A stretch of 64,000 nt of DNA from Companilactobacillus ginsenosidimutans (lineage in GTDB: Bacteria; Bacillota; Bacilli; Lactobacillales; Lactobacillaceae): the NCBI RefSeq assembly GCF_001050475.1, contig NZ_CP012034.1, forward strand, positions 496,001 to 560,000. The letters run 5' to 3'. The notes under the pieces were generated by a model. The model made no database searches. It was not told the DNA's origin and saw only the letters and a program-made list of their open reading frames with translations. A program made the position numbers and the translations under genes. Positions 1 through 8,978 of the stretch are shown piece after piece. Each line of letters opens with the position of its first letter. Position 1 is the stretch's first letter.

Positions 1-163
1 TGAATTTAATGAAATTATAGATAATGCCGATTGCAATTTGATTATTGATTGAGGGATGTTTAGTCATAGCAAATGACAAAACTGATTGCAGAATAACTGC
101 AGTACAGGCGATTATCTTCATAAAGTCACCTACATCTGTTTTTTGTGATGGACTATTTTTCAT
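1..163 (-). CDS. Partial acyltransferase-like membrane protein (N-terminus only)
   Basis: The first 54 codons of a leftward gene that runs off the window edge. The ATG at 163 follows a GGAGG box (171-175). The peptide begins MKNSPSQKTDVGDFMKIIAC and continues into a hydrophobic segment. This resembles the start of acyltransferase-3 (OafA-like) integral membrane proteins of lactobacilli, which O-acylate cell-surface polymers. The family call rests on about 50 residues and is tentative. It is divergent from recQ. Confidence 0.45.
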   Translation of the reverse strand, partial: MKNSPSQKTDVGDFMKIIACTAVILQSVLSFAMTKHPSINNQIAIGIIYNFIKF

Positions 164-258
164 ATATTTTCCTCCAATTTTAAAAAAATAAGTTTTCAAC
201 TCAACTAATTTTCATGGTAAATGATATTCTAGAAGTACAGATATTTAAAGGAGTTTTC

Positions 259-2049
259 ATGCTTAGTAGTCCTAACGAAATTTTAAAAGATACATTTGGA
301 TACGACGACTTTCGTCCTGGCCAATTGCAAATTATTCAAGACGTTCTTCAAGGAAAAAGAACTCTTGGAATTATGCCGACTGGCGGTGGCAAATCCATTT
401 GTTACCAAATACCAGCATTAATGTTTTCTGGTGTGACATTAGTCGTTTCACCATTGATTTCATTGATGAAAGATCAAGTCGATAGTTTAAATGAAATGAA
501 TATTCCTGCAACATTTATCAATAGTACACTTAATTATTCTGAAGCAAATGAACGGATGAGATATATTGAGTCCGGTGCCGTTAAACTTCTATACGTGGCT
601 CCAGAGCGAATTGAGAACCCTGATTTTTATAATTGGTTAACGCATTTGCCAATTGATTTAATTGCTGTTGATGAAGCTCATGTGTTGTCATCTTGGGGTC
701 ACGATTTTAGACCTAGTTATTTGAATGTTGTCCAACCATTAAATGAACTGCCAGGCAACCCACCTGTTTTGGCCTTAACTGCCACTGCTACTAATCGTGT
801 ACAGGAAGATATCACGAGCATTTTGGATATTGACGATGCGAATGTTATTAAAACTGGATTTGAGAGAACAAATTTAGCTTTGAAAATTGAACGTGGTGTC
901 AATAAACCAAGATATGTCTTGGAATACGTTCAATCGCATCAAGATCAATCAGGGATTATCTATGCTGGAAAACGTAAAGACGTTGAAAAAATTTACGATC
1001 ACCTAAAAGAGAAAGGCATCAAAGTTGGAAAGTACCACGCCGGCTTGAGTGATGATATGCGTCATGAAATGCAAGAAGCCTTTCTTTTCGATGAAATCGA
1101 TGTCATGGTTGCAACAAATGCTTTTGGAATGGGAATAAATACGACTAACGTTAGATATGTTATTCATTATTCAATTCCGGGTACTATTGAAAGTTATTAT
1201 CAAGAAGTAGGTAGGGCAGGGCGTGATGGATTGGCTGCCGAAGCCATTTTGCTGTATTCACCAGGTGATTTACAGTTACACCGTTTCTTTATTGAACAAT
1301 CAGATGCAGACGATGAGTATAAACAAAGTCTGATGGAAAAACTCAGAGAAATGAACCAGTATGCTAAGACTGAGCTTTGTTTAATGAACTATATTTTAAA
1401 GTATTTTGGTGAAACAAAAACTGAGCCTTGTGGGCATTGTTCTAATTGTCTTGACGAGAGACCAGCACATGATGTTACTGGCGATACACAAAAAGCTTTA
1501 AGTTGTGTTGTTAGAATGAATCAAAAGTATGGTAAGAAAACTGTCTCACGTGTGCTTGCTGGAAAGCCTGATGTGGCTAACGACTGGCGCAACTTTGGTG
1601 AATTAAGTACATTTGGTTTAATGCATAATGAAACTTTGAAATTTATTGAAGAATTTATTGATTTTCTAACTGCTAATGATTATTTGCGTACATCCGATGG
1701 GCCTTATCCGGTTCTTCAATTAACTGAAAAGGGAGTATTGGTTTTAAAGAGTAAGTTGTCAGTTGAAAGACGTGAGACAAGAATTACTCAAGCAAGCAGA
1801 TCGATCGTTGACGATGGTAATTTTGATACAAAGTTGTTCGAAAAGCTTCGTAAACTAAGACTTTCGTTGGCACATGCTGCAGATGTACCGCCATTTGTAA
1901 TTTTTTCTGATAAAACTTTACGTGATATGTGTAAGGTTATGCCCAAAACAAGTCAAGAATTTTTGAGTGTATCAGGTGTTGGACATGCAAAATTGGAAAG
2001 ATACGGCGATAAATTTATTCACGAAATTAAAGAATATCAAACTGAATAG
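259..2049 (+). CDS. recQ: ATP-dependent DNA helicase RecQ
   Basis: A 596-residue 3'-5' DNA helicase of the RecQ family, acting in recombination repair and fork restart. Walker A TGGGKS lies at residues 41-46 and the DEAH box at 138-141. A Cys-rich zinc site (ELC then CGHCSNC, about 374-400) is followed by a winged-helix region, and a C-terminal HRDC domain occupies about 525-596. The frame is open from 214, but the AAAGGAG box at 247-253 lies 5 nt before the ATG at 259, so that ATG (MLSSPNEIL) is chosen. Length and domain order are usual for RecQ of Firmicutes. Confidence 0.95.
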   Translation: MLSSPNEILKDTFGYDDFRPGQLQIIQDVLQGKRTLGIMPTGGGKSICYQIPALMFSGVTLVVSPLISLMKDQVDSLNEMNIPATFINSTLNYSEANERMRYIESGAVKLLYVAPERIENPDFYNWLTHLPIDLIAVDEAHVLSSWGHDFRPSYLNVVQPLNELPGNPPVLALTATATNRVQEDITSILDIDDANVIKTGFERTNLALKIERGVNKPRYVLEYVQSHQDQSGIIYAGKRKDVEKIYDHLKEKGIKVGKYHAGLSDDMRHEMQEAFLFDEIDVMVATNAFGMGINTTNVRYVIHYSIPGTIESYYQEVGRAGRDGLAAEAILLYSPGDLQLHRFFIEQSDADDEYKQSLMEKLREMNQYAKTELCLMNYILKYFGETKTEPCGHCSNCLDERPAHDVTGDTQKALSCVVRMNQKYGKKTVSRVLAGKPDVANDWRNFGELSTFGLMHNETLKFIEEFIDFLTANDYLRTSDGPYPVLQLTEKGVLVLKSKLSVERRETRITQASRSIVDDGNFDTKLFEKLRKLRLSLAHAADVPPFVIFSDKTLRDMCKVMPKTSQEFLSVSGVGHAKLERYGDKFIHEIKEYQTE

Positions 2050-2130
2050 TTTTTTTGTTTATTTGTGATAATAAATGTTTTACGAAAACATCTCAAACAA
2101 AAATACCCAGTTATTCAGGAGGAATAACCC

Positions 2131-2994
2131 ATGGATCACAGAATTGGAATTTTGTCAGACATACATGGTAATGTAACAGCACTTAAAACAGTTCTCAAAC
2201 AGTTGCAAACTGAAAACATTACCGAATACTGGTTTCTGGGCGATCTAATGACTCCTGGACCAGGCGTTAATGAGATTTTTGATATGCTCAACTCACTCAA
2301 TACGACTGTATTTATTCGTGGGAATTGGGACGATCTAGTCATCAAAATTCTTTCTGATGATGAACAGTACCTAGATTTTGATAATGATGGCTATGTTCAC
2401 GTTGCGCGCATGGTTGAATATTTATCAGAAACCATCACAGCAGCAAACTTTAAACAACTTAGAGATGCTCCAACTTTTAAAAAGTTTTCCATCAATGGAC
2501 TTAATATTCAAGTGTCACATAACTTAACACTCAAGAATTTTGGGCATGAATTACTTCCTTATGAGATTCAAGGCAATTTTGATGAACTTGTCGAAGATTC
2601 TAAGATCGATTTAGCATTCTATGGACATACACATCATCAACTAATGCGTACAACGTCTGACGATCAGATGATTATTAATCCCGGTTCAATTGGAGATCCG
2701 TATACTGACTGGAAAAAGTTTAGCAATGACTTTCGTGCAGAATACGCCGTGTTGGACATTGATTCGTCTGGATACTCGAACGTGTCCTTTAAACGCGCGG
2801 CATACGACGTCAATGCAGAGCTTGAATTGGCAAAGTCAATGAAGTTACCATACATTGAACAATACGACAAATTATTGCATACAGGACAAGCAAGTACACA
2901 TGATATTGATTCATTGAAAAAATATAATGATCAATACGGTTATAAGAAAGATGTACGTGAATATTTTAAACGAATTAGGAAAAAACATTTTTAA
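2131..2994 (+). CDS. Calcineurin-like metallophosphoesterase (YfcE/MJ0936 type)
   Basis: A 287-residue phosphodiesterase-like protein. The dinuclear metal motifs of the family are in order: SDIHGN (9-14), GDL (38-40), GNWDD near 70, and GHTHH near 163. The C-terminal 90 residues are charged and not typical of the minimal YfcE enzyme, so the substrate cannot be told. An AGGAGG box lies 8 nt before the ATG. It follows recQ by 81 nt in the same direction and ends at its own terminator (3005-3033). Family assignment is firm; physiological role is unknown. Confidence 0.85.
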   Translation: MDHRIGILSDIHGNVTALKTVLKQLQTENITEYWFLGDLMTPGPGVNEIFDMLNSLNTTVFIRGNWDDLVIKILSDDEQYLDFDNDGYVHVARMVEYLSETITAANFKQLRDAPTFKKFSINGLNIQVSHNLTLKNFGHELLPYEIQGNFDELVEDSKIDLAFYGHTHHQLMRTTSDDQMIINPGSIGDPYTDWKKFSNDFRAEYAVLDIDSSGYSNVSFKRAAYDVNAELELAKSMKLPYIEQYDKLLHTGQASTHDIDSLKKYNDQYGYKKDVREYFKRIRKKHF

Positions 2995-3004
2995 TCGATA
3001 ATTT

Positions 3005-3033
3005 AGTCAACTCAATAATGGGTTGGCTTTTTT
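3005..3033 (+). terminator. Rho-independent terminator after the phosphoesterase gene
   Basis: AGTCAAC pairs with GTTGGCT (one G-U pair) around a loop, followed directly by a run of six T. It starts 10 nt after the stop codon of the phosphoesterase gene. Confidence 0.7.
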
Positions 3034-3148
3034 ACTGATTTAGCCTTACTTCGTATAATATATATTATGTAACCTTGAACAAGCAAAACGATTTTACGTC
3101 TCTCTTACCTCATCCTTTGTAGTTAAAAATCAACTTTATTGAAAATCA

Positions 3149-3592
3149 TTAAAAGAAAAAGAAAACATCACAATCGTCATCATCATTATCGGTAAACAGA
3201 TAATGCAATATTGAGATGATACATAATATAATCCAAATAAAAAAGCAAATCGCAGCTACAGCCGGAAATACAAATAATAATGGAAAAATAGCAAAAAATA
3301 TAAATTTCCGCATTAAACTTATTAATTCATATTGAAGTAAACAGAAAAATAAAAAACCAATGATATATATCGGTATCAACACTAATAGCAAGCAGATCAA
3401 ACCTGCTAACTGTAGAAATTCGATAAAATATTTCAAAATTGATTTTATACTGAATTTTGACGTTTTTAATGTTTGTTTCGAAAATAATTGTTGAATGCAT
3501 TCAGAAATCCAATTAACACAACTAATCGGAATTTGAATAATTGTACGACACACATAAATAATAAAAAGTAAGAATTTTAATGATTTGGTCAT
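3149..3592 (-). CDS. Small hypothetical membrane protein
   Basis: 147 residues, not recognised. The ATG at 3592 has a good AGGGAG box 7 nt upstream. The protein is very hydrophobic, with likely membrane segments near residues 5-25, 58-86 and 93-135. It ends in an acidic tail with a cysteine (TDNDDDDCD) and five terminal Phe. No partner gene is evident: it stands alone, convergent with the phosphoesterase gene and divergent from the M20 hydrolase. Start signal and membrane-like composition argue that it is real; the base composition is more AT-rich than neighbouring housekeeping genes. Confidence 0.55.
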   Translation of the reverse strand: MTKSLKFLLFIIYVCRTIIQIPISCVNWISECIQQLFSKQTLKTSKFSIKSILKYFIEFLQLAGLICLLLVLIPIYIIGFLFFCLLQYELISLMRKFIFFAIFPLLFVFPAVAAICFFIWIILCIISILHYLFTDNDDDDCDVFFFF

Positions 3593-3767
3593 TTTGATAC
3601 TCCCTAAATATCCTGATGGTAGGCTTCATAATTTATATCTTAAACCTTACTTTAAGTATACTGTACTCGATTGATTTAGCATATCAATTTTGACAATATG
3701 GTAGCTTACCCTACCCTAATTAGTGTTAAATTGAGTAGAGATATTTATTTTTAGGAGGATGAAAATT

Positions 3768-4949
3768 GTGACCTTAGAAACTGATTTAATGTCAAAACTA
3801 AATGATTCTTCAGTTGAAATCATTAATTTACGTAGGTACTTGCATCAGCATCCAGAGACTTCATTTCACGAGAAAAGAACATCTGAATATATTAAAAACT
3901 ACTATCATGATTTGGGCATTGAAACTAAGAATTTTGGCTCTGGATATGGGTTCGTAGTGGATATTGACTCTGGAAATCCTGGTAAAACAATTGGTCTGCG
4001 TGCTGACTTTGACGCACTGTCTATTCAAGAGAAAAACGATTTGCCATTCAAATCGCAAAATGCTGTTGTCATGCATGCCTGCGGACATGATGGTCACACT
4101 GCATATATGATGGTTTTAGCAAAAACTTTGTATCAAATAAAACATAAGCTTCATGGAAAAATTAGAATTATTCACCAACCAGCTGAAGAAGTTTCTCCAG
4201 GTGGTGCTCAATCTATGATCGATGCCGGCGTATTAGATGGACTTGATCATGTAATCGGAGCTCATGTGATGTCTTCAATGCCCACGGGATCAATTGGTTA
4301 TCATCGTGCTGAAACACAGACTGGTCGCGCTAATTTCACCATCAAATTCATTGGCAAAGGTGGACACGCGTCAATGCCACATTTATCAAAAGATGCAATT
4401 GTCGCTGGAAGTTATTTTGTGACAGCATTACAAACTGTAGTATCTAGGAATATCGATCCTTTTGATACTGCCAGTGTCACTATTGGTTCGTTTGATGGTA
4501 CAGGTTCATTTAATGCAATCAAAGAAAGTGTTGAGCTCAAAGGCGATGTTCGAATTATGAAGGAGTCCACACGAAGAATAATCCGTCAGCGTATCGAAAA
4601 AATTGCTAATGGCATTTGTGACATGTTCGATGTTAAATATGAGATAGATTACGATGACAATTATCCAGTACTTTTTAATGATCCAGATTTAACAAATCAA
4701 GTAATTAAAAGCGTTGAGAATGCTAATATACCCGAAATTAATAAGATATTTGATTGTGGGCCACAAGATCCCTCTGAAGATTTCGCATATTTTGCACAAA
4801 ATCGGCCTAGTTGTTTCTTTTATATTGGTTGCCAAACTGCTGATGGAGCAAATCATCCACACCACAGTCCTGATTTTTTGATGAATGAGGATTGTTTGAT
4901 TATTGCTGCTAAAGCTATGGGAGCAGCAGTATTATCCTATTTGAATTGA
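3768..4949 (+). CDS. M20D family amidohydrolase/aminoacylase-like peptidase
   Basis: A metal-dependent amidohydrolase of the M20D group, which includes hippurate hydrolase, N-acyl-amino-acid and N-acetyldiaminopimelate deacetylases. It has RRYLHQHPE near the N-terminus, the metal motif HACGHDGHT, PAEEVSPGGA, the dimerisation segment GGHASMP, and HHSPDF at the C-terminus. The substrate cannot be decided from sequence. The ATG at 3759 touches the AGGAGG box (3753-3758), so it cannot be served by it. The GTG at 3768 has correct 9-nt spacing and is preferred, giving 393 residues. Monocistronic, closed by a hairpin at 4964. Confidence 0.88.
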   Translation: MTLETDLMSKLNDSSVEIINLRRYLHQHPETSFHEKRTSEYIKNYYHDLGIETKNFGSGYGFVVDIDSGNPGKTIGLRADFDALSIQEKNDLPFKSQNAVVMHACGHDGHTAYMMVLAKTLYQIKHKLHGKIRIIHQPAEEVSPGGAQSMIDAGVLDGLDHVIGAHVMSSMPTGSIGYHRAETQTGRANFTIKFIGKGGHASMPHLSKDAIVAGSYFVTALQTVVSRNIDPFDTASVTIGSFDGTGSFNAIKESVELKGDVRIMKESTRRIIRQRIEKIANGICDMFDVKYEIDYDDNYPVLFNDPDLTNQVIKSVENANIPEINKIFDCGPQDPSEDFAYFAQNRPSCFFYIGCQTADGANHPHHSPDFLMNEDCLIIAAKAMGAAVLSYLN

Positions 4950-4960
4950 TAAAACAAAAT

Positions 4961-4990
4961 GCCTATCCAAAAATTTGGATAAGTCGTTTT
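4961..4990. terminator. Bidirectional terminator between convergent genes
   Basis: An inverted repeat TATCCAAA/TTTGGATA (4964-4981), with a T-rich stretch on the right and an A-rich stretch on the left. It sits between the stop codons of the M20 hydrolase (4949) and the DUF2207 gene (4998) and can serve both. Confidence 0.65.
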
Positions 4991-4997
4991 TAATTAT

Positions 4998-6791
4998 TTA
5001 ATATGCGCCACCGCTGGATCCACCACCATTTCCGCCAAATCCACCATCACCTAGATTTCCTAATCCATCTATATTTCCAAATCCAGCATTGTCACCCGGA
5101 TACATAGCACCAGCTAAACTTCCTAAGAAGCCAACCTGAGTGCCAGCTCCAAGTGCATAATATAAGGCCAAATTGGAATCGTCGGAAATACTGTCACCAA
5201 AGTCAACTCGCAATTGTTGTAAGACATTTTGAGAAACTTCAAATGCAACCGCATATGGTAATATTTTTTCCCATAGAACTAAGTCACCGACTTTGGCTGT
5301 TCCAAGATCATCAATTTGTCCTAGCATCTTCTTAAAAGCAATTAACTTGGCCGCTGTTTGCTCACCAAGAGGAGTGTAAGAAGTGATTTTATGTTTACCA
5401 ATATAATAAATGATCCATGGAACAACGATTGCTAAAGCAGCAAAAGCTGTTGAGATCCAGATGAATTTTCCGAATAAGAATGGAGTCGCAATTAATACAA
5501 TTGCTGCAAAGATACTTGATAGGGACGCAACGTTAGCCAAACCACTTTTTGCATTAGTATTCTTAACATCAATATATCTTGCCCTACCCTGTGCAGCCCT
5601 ATTTTTCCATTTTTGGAATTCGTAGTAGAGATCTACACCTTGATAATCGGAGATTTGTTGGGTAGTTACTTTGTTATTTGCGCCAATTTTTGTCACCAAA
5701 AAAGTGAAAAAATCATCTTCCGGAATGTGCATTAATTCAATCTCATAAGTATTATCAATTTTAGATATCTTGATATTATTCTTATTAACCTGTACTAATA
5801 ATTCTCCGATGAAACTGGGTAAATCGGCAGTTTCATTTTGAGTTAGAATGATTTTTGCCATACTAGGAGATACTTCGGGAATATCAAACCAATCGTCCAA
5901 ATTGTTAATTTTATATTTGTCTTGATATTTATTGGTGTTAATACGTTTATGAATTATCACAAATAATAAAATTATAATTAGAGCAAAAATTCCAATGATG
6001 ACAAAATAGGAAACATCTAGAACTTTCTGCTTTCTTTCTATTTGTGTCTCACTTGCTAAAATTTTAGATTTCATATTTTTACGGGTAATATTTTGATTAT
6101 TTGGTGTGACTGAAGTTGGGAATATTAATCTACTGGATAAGGACTGGTGATTACTGTAGTTATTAATGTTAATGTCTACAACTCCAGACTTTGCGTTAAC
6201 TCTGTTTTTAAAACCTTGTTGCACTTTAACCCAAGAGTGTAAATTGGAAATATTACTTTCAGGTAACTGATATTTAATGTGAACATGTTTCATTGACGAA
6301 TCCCAATCACTACTAATGACCTTCCAATTAATTTCAGCAATATCGTTGTAATTAGTTACCAAATCAACAATGTTATATTTATAAACTGCAGTTACTTTAG
6401 CATCAGATGATTCATGCCGAATAGTCGCATTTATTTGGTCTGGTGACTCATCTGTAGTCACTCCGGACAATCCAAAAGTTTGATAACTATTATTTCCATT
6501 TCCATATTTGAGCGGAATCTCGTTCCCGTCCTCAAATAGCTGGACTCTAGGCAATGATGCATCAGCATGTCCATTCATCTGTTGTGAATATTGGATGACA
6601 TGAAATTTTCCAGTGAATTTGTATGTAACTTTTTGGACAATATCTGCTGAACCATCTTTTTTTACTTTAATGGAAGTGTCGTAATCAGTAATAGAATATT
6701 TGGAACCAGCATTAACCTGTTGCTGTGTAACTTGCGAAGTTAATATCAATGGAAATATTGTAAATATAATTACGGTAAATATTTTTTTCAT
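4998..6791 (-). CDS. DUF2207 domain membrane protein
   Basis: 597 residues with the layout of DUF2207 proteins: an N-terminal signal or anchor segment (about 5-22), an extracytoplasmic beta-rich domain (about 30-240), a membrane helix near 255-280, a cytoplasmic domain, a pair of membrane helices around 420-470, and a Gly-rich C-terminus ending GGNGGGSSGGAY. The family is widespread in Firmicutes and its function is not established. The ATG at 6791 is followed by a typical MKKIFTVIIFTIF leader and preceded by an AAAGGTG box. It is the leftmost gene of the surface-protein region and has no obvious operon partner. Confidence 0.85.
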   Translation of the reverse strand: MKKIFTVIIFTIFPLILTSQVTQQQVNAGSKYSITDYDTSIKVKKDGSADIVQKVTYKFTGKFHVIQYSQQMNGHADASLPRVQLFEDGNEIPLKYGNGNNSYQTFGLSGVTTDESPDQINATIRHESSDAKVTAVYKYNIVDLVTNYNDIAEINWKVISSDWDSSMKHVHIKYQLPESNISNLHSWVKVQQGFKNRVNAKSGVVDININNYSNHQSLSSRLIFPTSVTPNNQNITRKNMKSKILASETQIERKQKVLDVSYFVIIGIFALIIILLFVIIHKRINTNKYQDKYKINNLDDWFDIPEVSPSMAKIILTQNETADLPSFIGELLVQVNKNNIKISKIDNTYEIELMHIPEDDFFTFLVTKIGANNKVTTQQISDYQGVDLYYEFQKWKNRAAQGRARYIDVKNTNAKSGLANVASLSSIFAAIVLIATPFLFGKFIWISTAFAALAIVVPWIIYYIGKHKITSYTPLGEQTAAKLIAFKKMLGQIDDLGTAKVGDLVLWEKILPYAVAFEVSQNVLQQLRVDFGDSISDDSNLALYYALGAGTQVGFLGSLAGAMYPGDNAGFGNIDGLGNLGDGGFGGNGGGSSGGAY

Positions 6792-7156
6792 TTTTCACCT
6801 TTTTAACAATGAGAAAATCATTTGATTTTGTTGTTTATCGCTTGCATGATTTCTGGTATTCAAAACTCGTAAATATTATCAAAAATCATCACTTAAGAAT
6901 ATATACGAACAACATAATTTAGTTCAAGTCCCCATTCTCAGCTGCTAGAAATTTTAGACGAAAGAACTTTAACAAACATCAATTTGCAGAATAACTTTGT
7001 TCAGAATATGTCAGTTTTTTGATTGATTTCAGATTTACTTGCGGTTTTGAAGACAAATAGATGCATATATATTGACTCTAATTCAAGTGAGTTATGACCA
7101 TTTCAAAAACCAATGGACATTTATTAATACAACACTTGGCTTGTTGGAAATAAAAA
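6792..7156. other. Intergenic region without a recognisable gene
   Basis: About 365 AT-rich bases upstream of the DUF2207 gene, which probably hold its promoter. I see no ORF with a ribosome binding site, no RNA gene and no long repeat here. Confidence 0.5.
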
Positions 7157-7187
7157 AAACTCTCATGTCTAAACCAGAGAGTTTTAA
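7151..7187 (-). terminator. Rho-independent terminator of the secreted protein gene
   Basis: AAAACTCTC pairs with GAGAGTTTT around a 12-nt loop. Read on the minus strand it ends in eight T, and it lies 42 nt after the stop codon of the gene at 7229-7780. Confidence 0.8.
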
Positions 7188-7228
7188 TTTAGAATGAACA
7201 ACACAAATGAATATTAATTCGCCTATTT

Positions 7229-7780
7229 TTAATCAGTGACATAAATTGGATAAATGTAAGAACTGAATGATTTTGCAACGGCGCCTGGTGCAAGTGCCCA
7301 TCCGTTCCCACTCAAAGTTGCAGAATATGTTCCCTTACCACCCGCTTTGAATTGTTTGCTATATCCGATTCGACCGGTTGTGGAATTACGACTAAAACTA
7401 TCGAGTCTCGTACTATTAAGGTAAATATCACAACTCATTGCCATTGGTAAGGTTGTATATGGTACATCTAGGTCATATTCAAGCATATCATTTCCCACAG
7501 AGTATACTTGAAGATCAATAAGTGAATAACCGGCAATTATAGATGAAGCACCTTGTATATTTCCTCCTCCAGATTTATTTTCTAACCGCTGATCTATTCT
7601 AATTGTCCTGCTTACCAACAGCTTCTTCGATTGGGTTGAAGAAGATTGTGTTAGAGCAAAATTATTTTGCAAGTTTGAACTTGTCGAAGCTGATGATGAA
7701 TTTAAATCAATTCCAAATGAGATAATTCCTAGCACCAATGCGGTGGCTAAGCCCTCAAAAATTTTTTTCAAATTATGCAT
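7229..7780 (-). CDS. Hypothetical secreted protein
   Basis: 183 residues with an N-terminal signal peptide (MHNLKKIFEGLATALVLGI, then a Ser-rich cleavage region). The mature part is rich in Ser, Gly and Tyr and looks beta-stranded; no family is recognised. The frame is open to 7852, but a GGGGGA box at 7788-7793 lies 7 nt before the ATG at 7780, so this start is chosen; the same kind of G-rich box precedes the CAP/SLAP gene at 13161. It lies downstream of the interrupted SLAP-like gene in the same direction, and may belong to the same surface-protein set. Confidence 0.6.
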   Translation of the reverse strand: MHNLKKIFEGLATALVLGIISFGIDLNSSSASTSSNLQNNFALTQSSSTQSKKLLVSRTIRIDQRLENKSGGGNIQGASSIIAGYSLIDLQVYSVGNDMLEYDLDVPYTTLPMAMSCDIYLNSTRLDSFSRNSTTGRIGYSKQFKAGGKGTYSATLSGNGWALAPGAVAKSFSSYIYPIYVTD

Positions 7781-8161
7781 TAGATAATCCCCCATATCAT
7801 TACGTTGTAAGAGTGGTAACAACAAAACAAGAAAATAATTGATTATCCACATAGACTGTTAGTAACCTCTAATCAATAATTCAAGATTAATAGTTAATGT
7901 AACTCAAATATGGTAATCAAGTTTGTGTAGTTATTTTTTAACACATATTCATTAGTAGATATTTGAAAAAAAACATCTCCTGAACTAGATTGTACAGTTG
8001 ATCCAATAATCCATTCGGAGTCCTTAGCAACAGATAGAGATGTTTGAATTAACCTACCATTTGAAATACGATATACTGGCTGGATTTCGGAACTTTTCAA
8101 TATTGAACCAGAATAAAGCATTCCATCTCTAAATATAGTCGCATTGTTAATATCAATAGAC

Positions 8162-8166
8162 TCTAT
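8162..8166. repeat. Target site duplication, left copy (TCTAT)
   Basis: The 5-bp direct repeat TCTAT is found here and again at 10314-10318, immediately outside the two ends of the IS. Confidence 0.85.
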
Positions 8167-8228
8167 TGTCAATAGCGGAATAAAAATGCAGGTTTATAGC
8201 GGTTAAAAATGTAGGTTTTTAGCGGTTT
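8167..8228. repeat. Left IS end with multiple terminal repeats
   Basis: Contains TAGCGG at 8173, 8197 and 8220 and two copies of AAAAATG(C/T)AGGTTT (8182 and 8205). These are likely transposase binding sites. Confidence 0.75.
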
Positions 8229-8978
8229 TTATTTCTTGATTAAATCGTTGTTTCTAAGACGATATGATTTACCTGTAATCTTGATGATTTGTGCATGATG
8301 CACTAATCTATCAAGAATTGCCGAAGCAGTTACTGTATCTTGGAGAATATCCCCCCAACTAGACAAGCTGGCATTGCTAGTAATAATTGTAGAATGTCGT
8401 TCATATCTATTGTTGATGAGCTGAAAGAGTAAATTGGCTTCTTGCTTTTCAATTGGTAAGTAACCAAGTTCATCAATTATTAAAAGCTCATAATTTGAAT
8501 ATCTTCTTATTTGTCTATCCAAGGTTCCCTTGTCATAGGCTTTTTTTAGTTTCAACAAGAGGTCATTACAATTGATGAATAAAGTTCTTATATCCTGTCT
8601 ACATGCAGATACCCCAATGGCAGTTGCTAGATGAGTTTTCCCAACACCCGGAGAACCGAGAAATATCAAATTATCATGTCGCTCCATGAAGCCCATATTT
8701 TGAAACTCTCTAATTTGAACTTCATTGATGCTTGTTTGAAATCCAAAATCAAATTCTTCAATGGACTTTTTGACGGGAAAACGTGCTTTCTTGATAATCG
8801 AATCGATATGCTTTCTTTCATTGGCATGTATCTCTTCGTCAGTTAGCTTCAATAGTGATTCTGTTAGTGGTACAGTTTTATGGCCAGTTTCATCGAGGTA
8901 CTCTGGCAGGTAGTTACACATATTGTTCAAACCAAGTTCTTGTAGATTATTCATTAATTCATGGTAGTTATCGCGCAT
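8229..8978 (-). CDS. istB: IS21-family ATP-binding transposition helper IstB
   Basis: An AAA+ ATPase that helps the IstA transposase choose its target and assemble the integration complex. 249 residues: an N-terminal helical part, Walker A GSPGVGKTHLA (about 105-115) and Walker B LLIIDELGYL. The frame is open to 9008, but a GGAGG box lies 8 nt before the ATG at 8978 (MRDNYHELM). This start lies 11 nt inside the end of istA, the usual coupled arrangement in IS21. Confidence 0.93.
   Translation of the reverse strand: MRDNYHELMNNLQELGLNNMCNYLPEYLDETGHKTVPLTESLLKLTDEEIHANERKHIDSIIKKARFPVKKSIEEFDFGFQTSINEVQIREFQNMGFMERHDNLIFLGSPGVGKTHLATAIGVSACRQDIRTLFINCNDLLLKLKKAYDKGTLDRQIRRYSNYELLIIDELGYLPIEKQEANLLFQLINNRYERHSTIITSNASLSSWGDILQDTVTASAILDRLVHHAQIIKITGKSYRLRNNDLIKK

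Noticed and set aside
2068..2095. ATGTTTT/AAAACAT hairpin after recQ
   Set aside because: Only seven A/T-rich pairs and no T-run follows it on the plus strand, so I do not call it a terminator.
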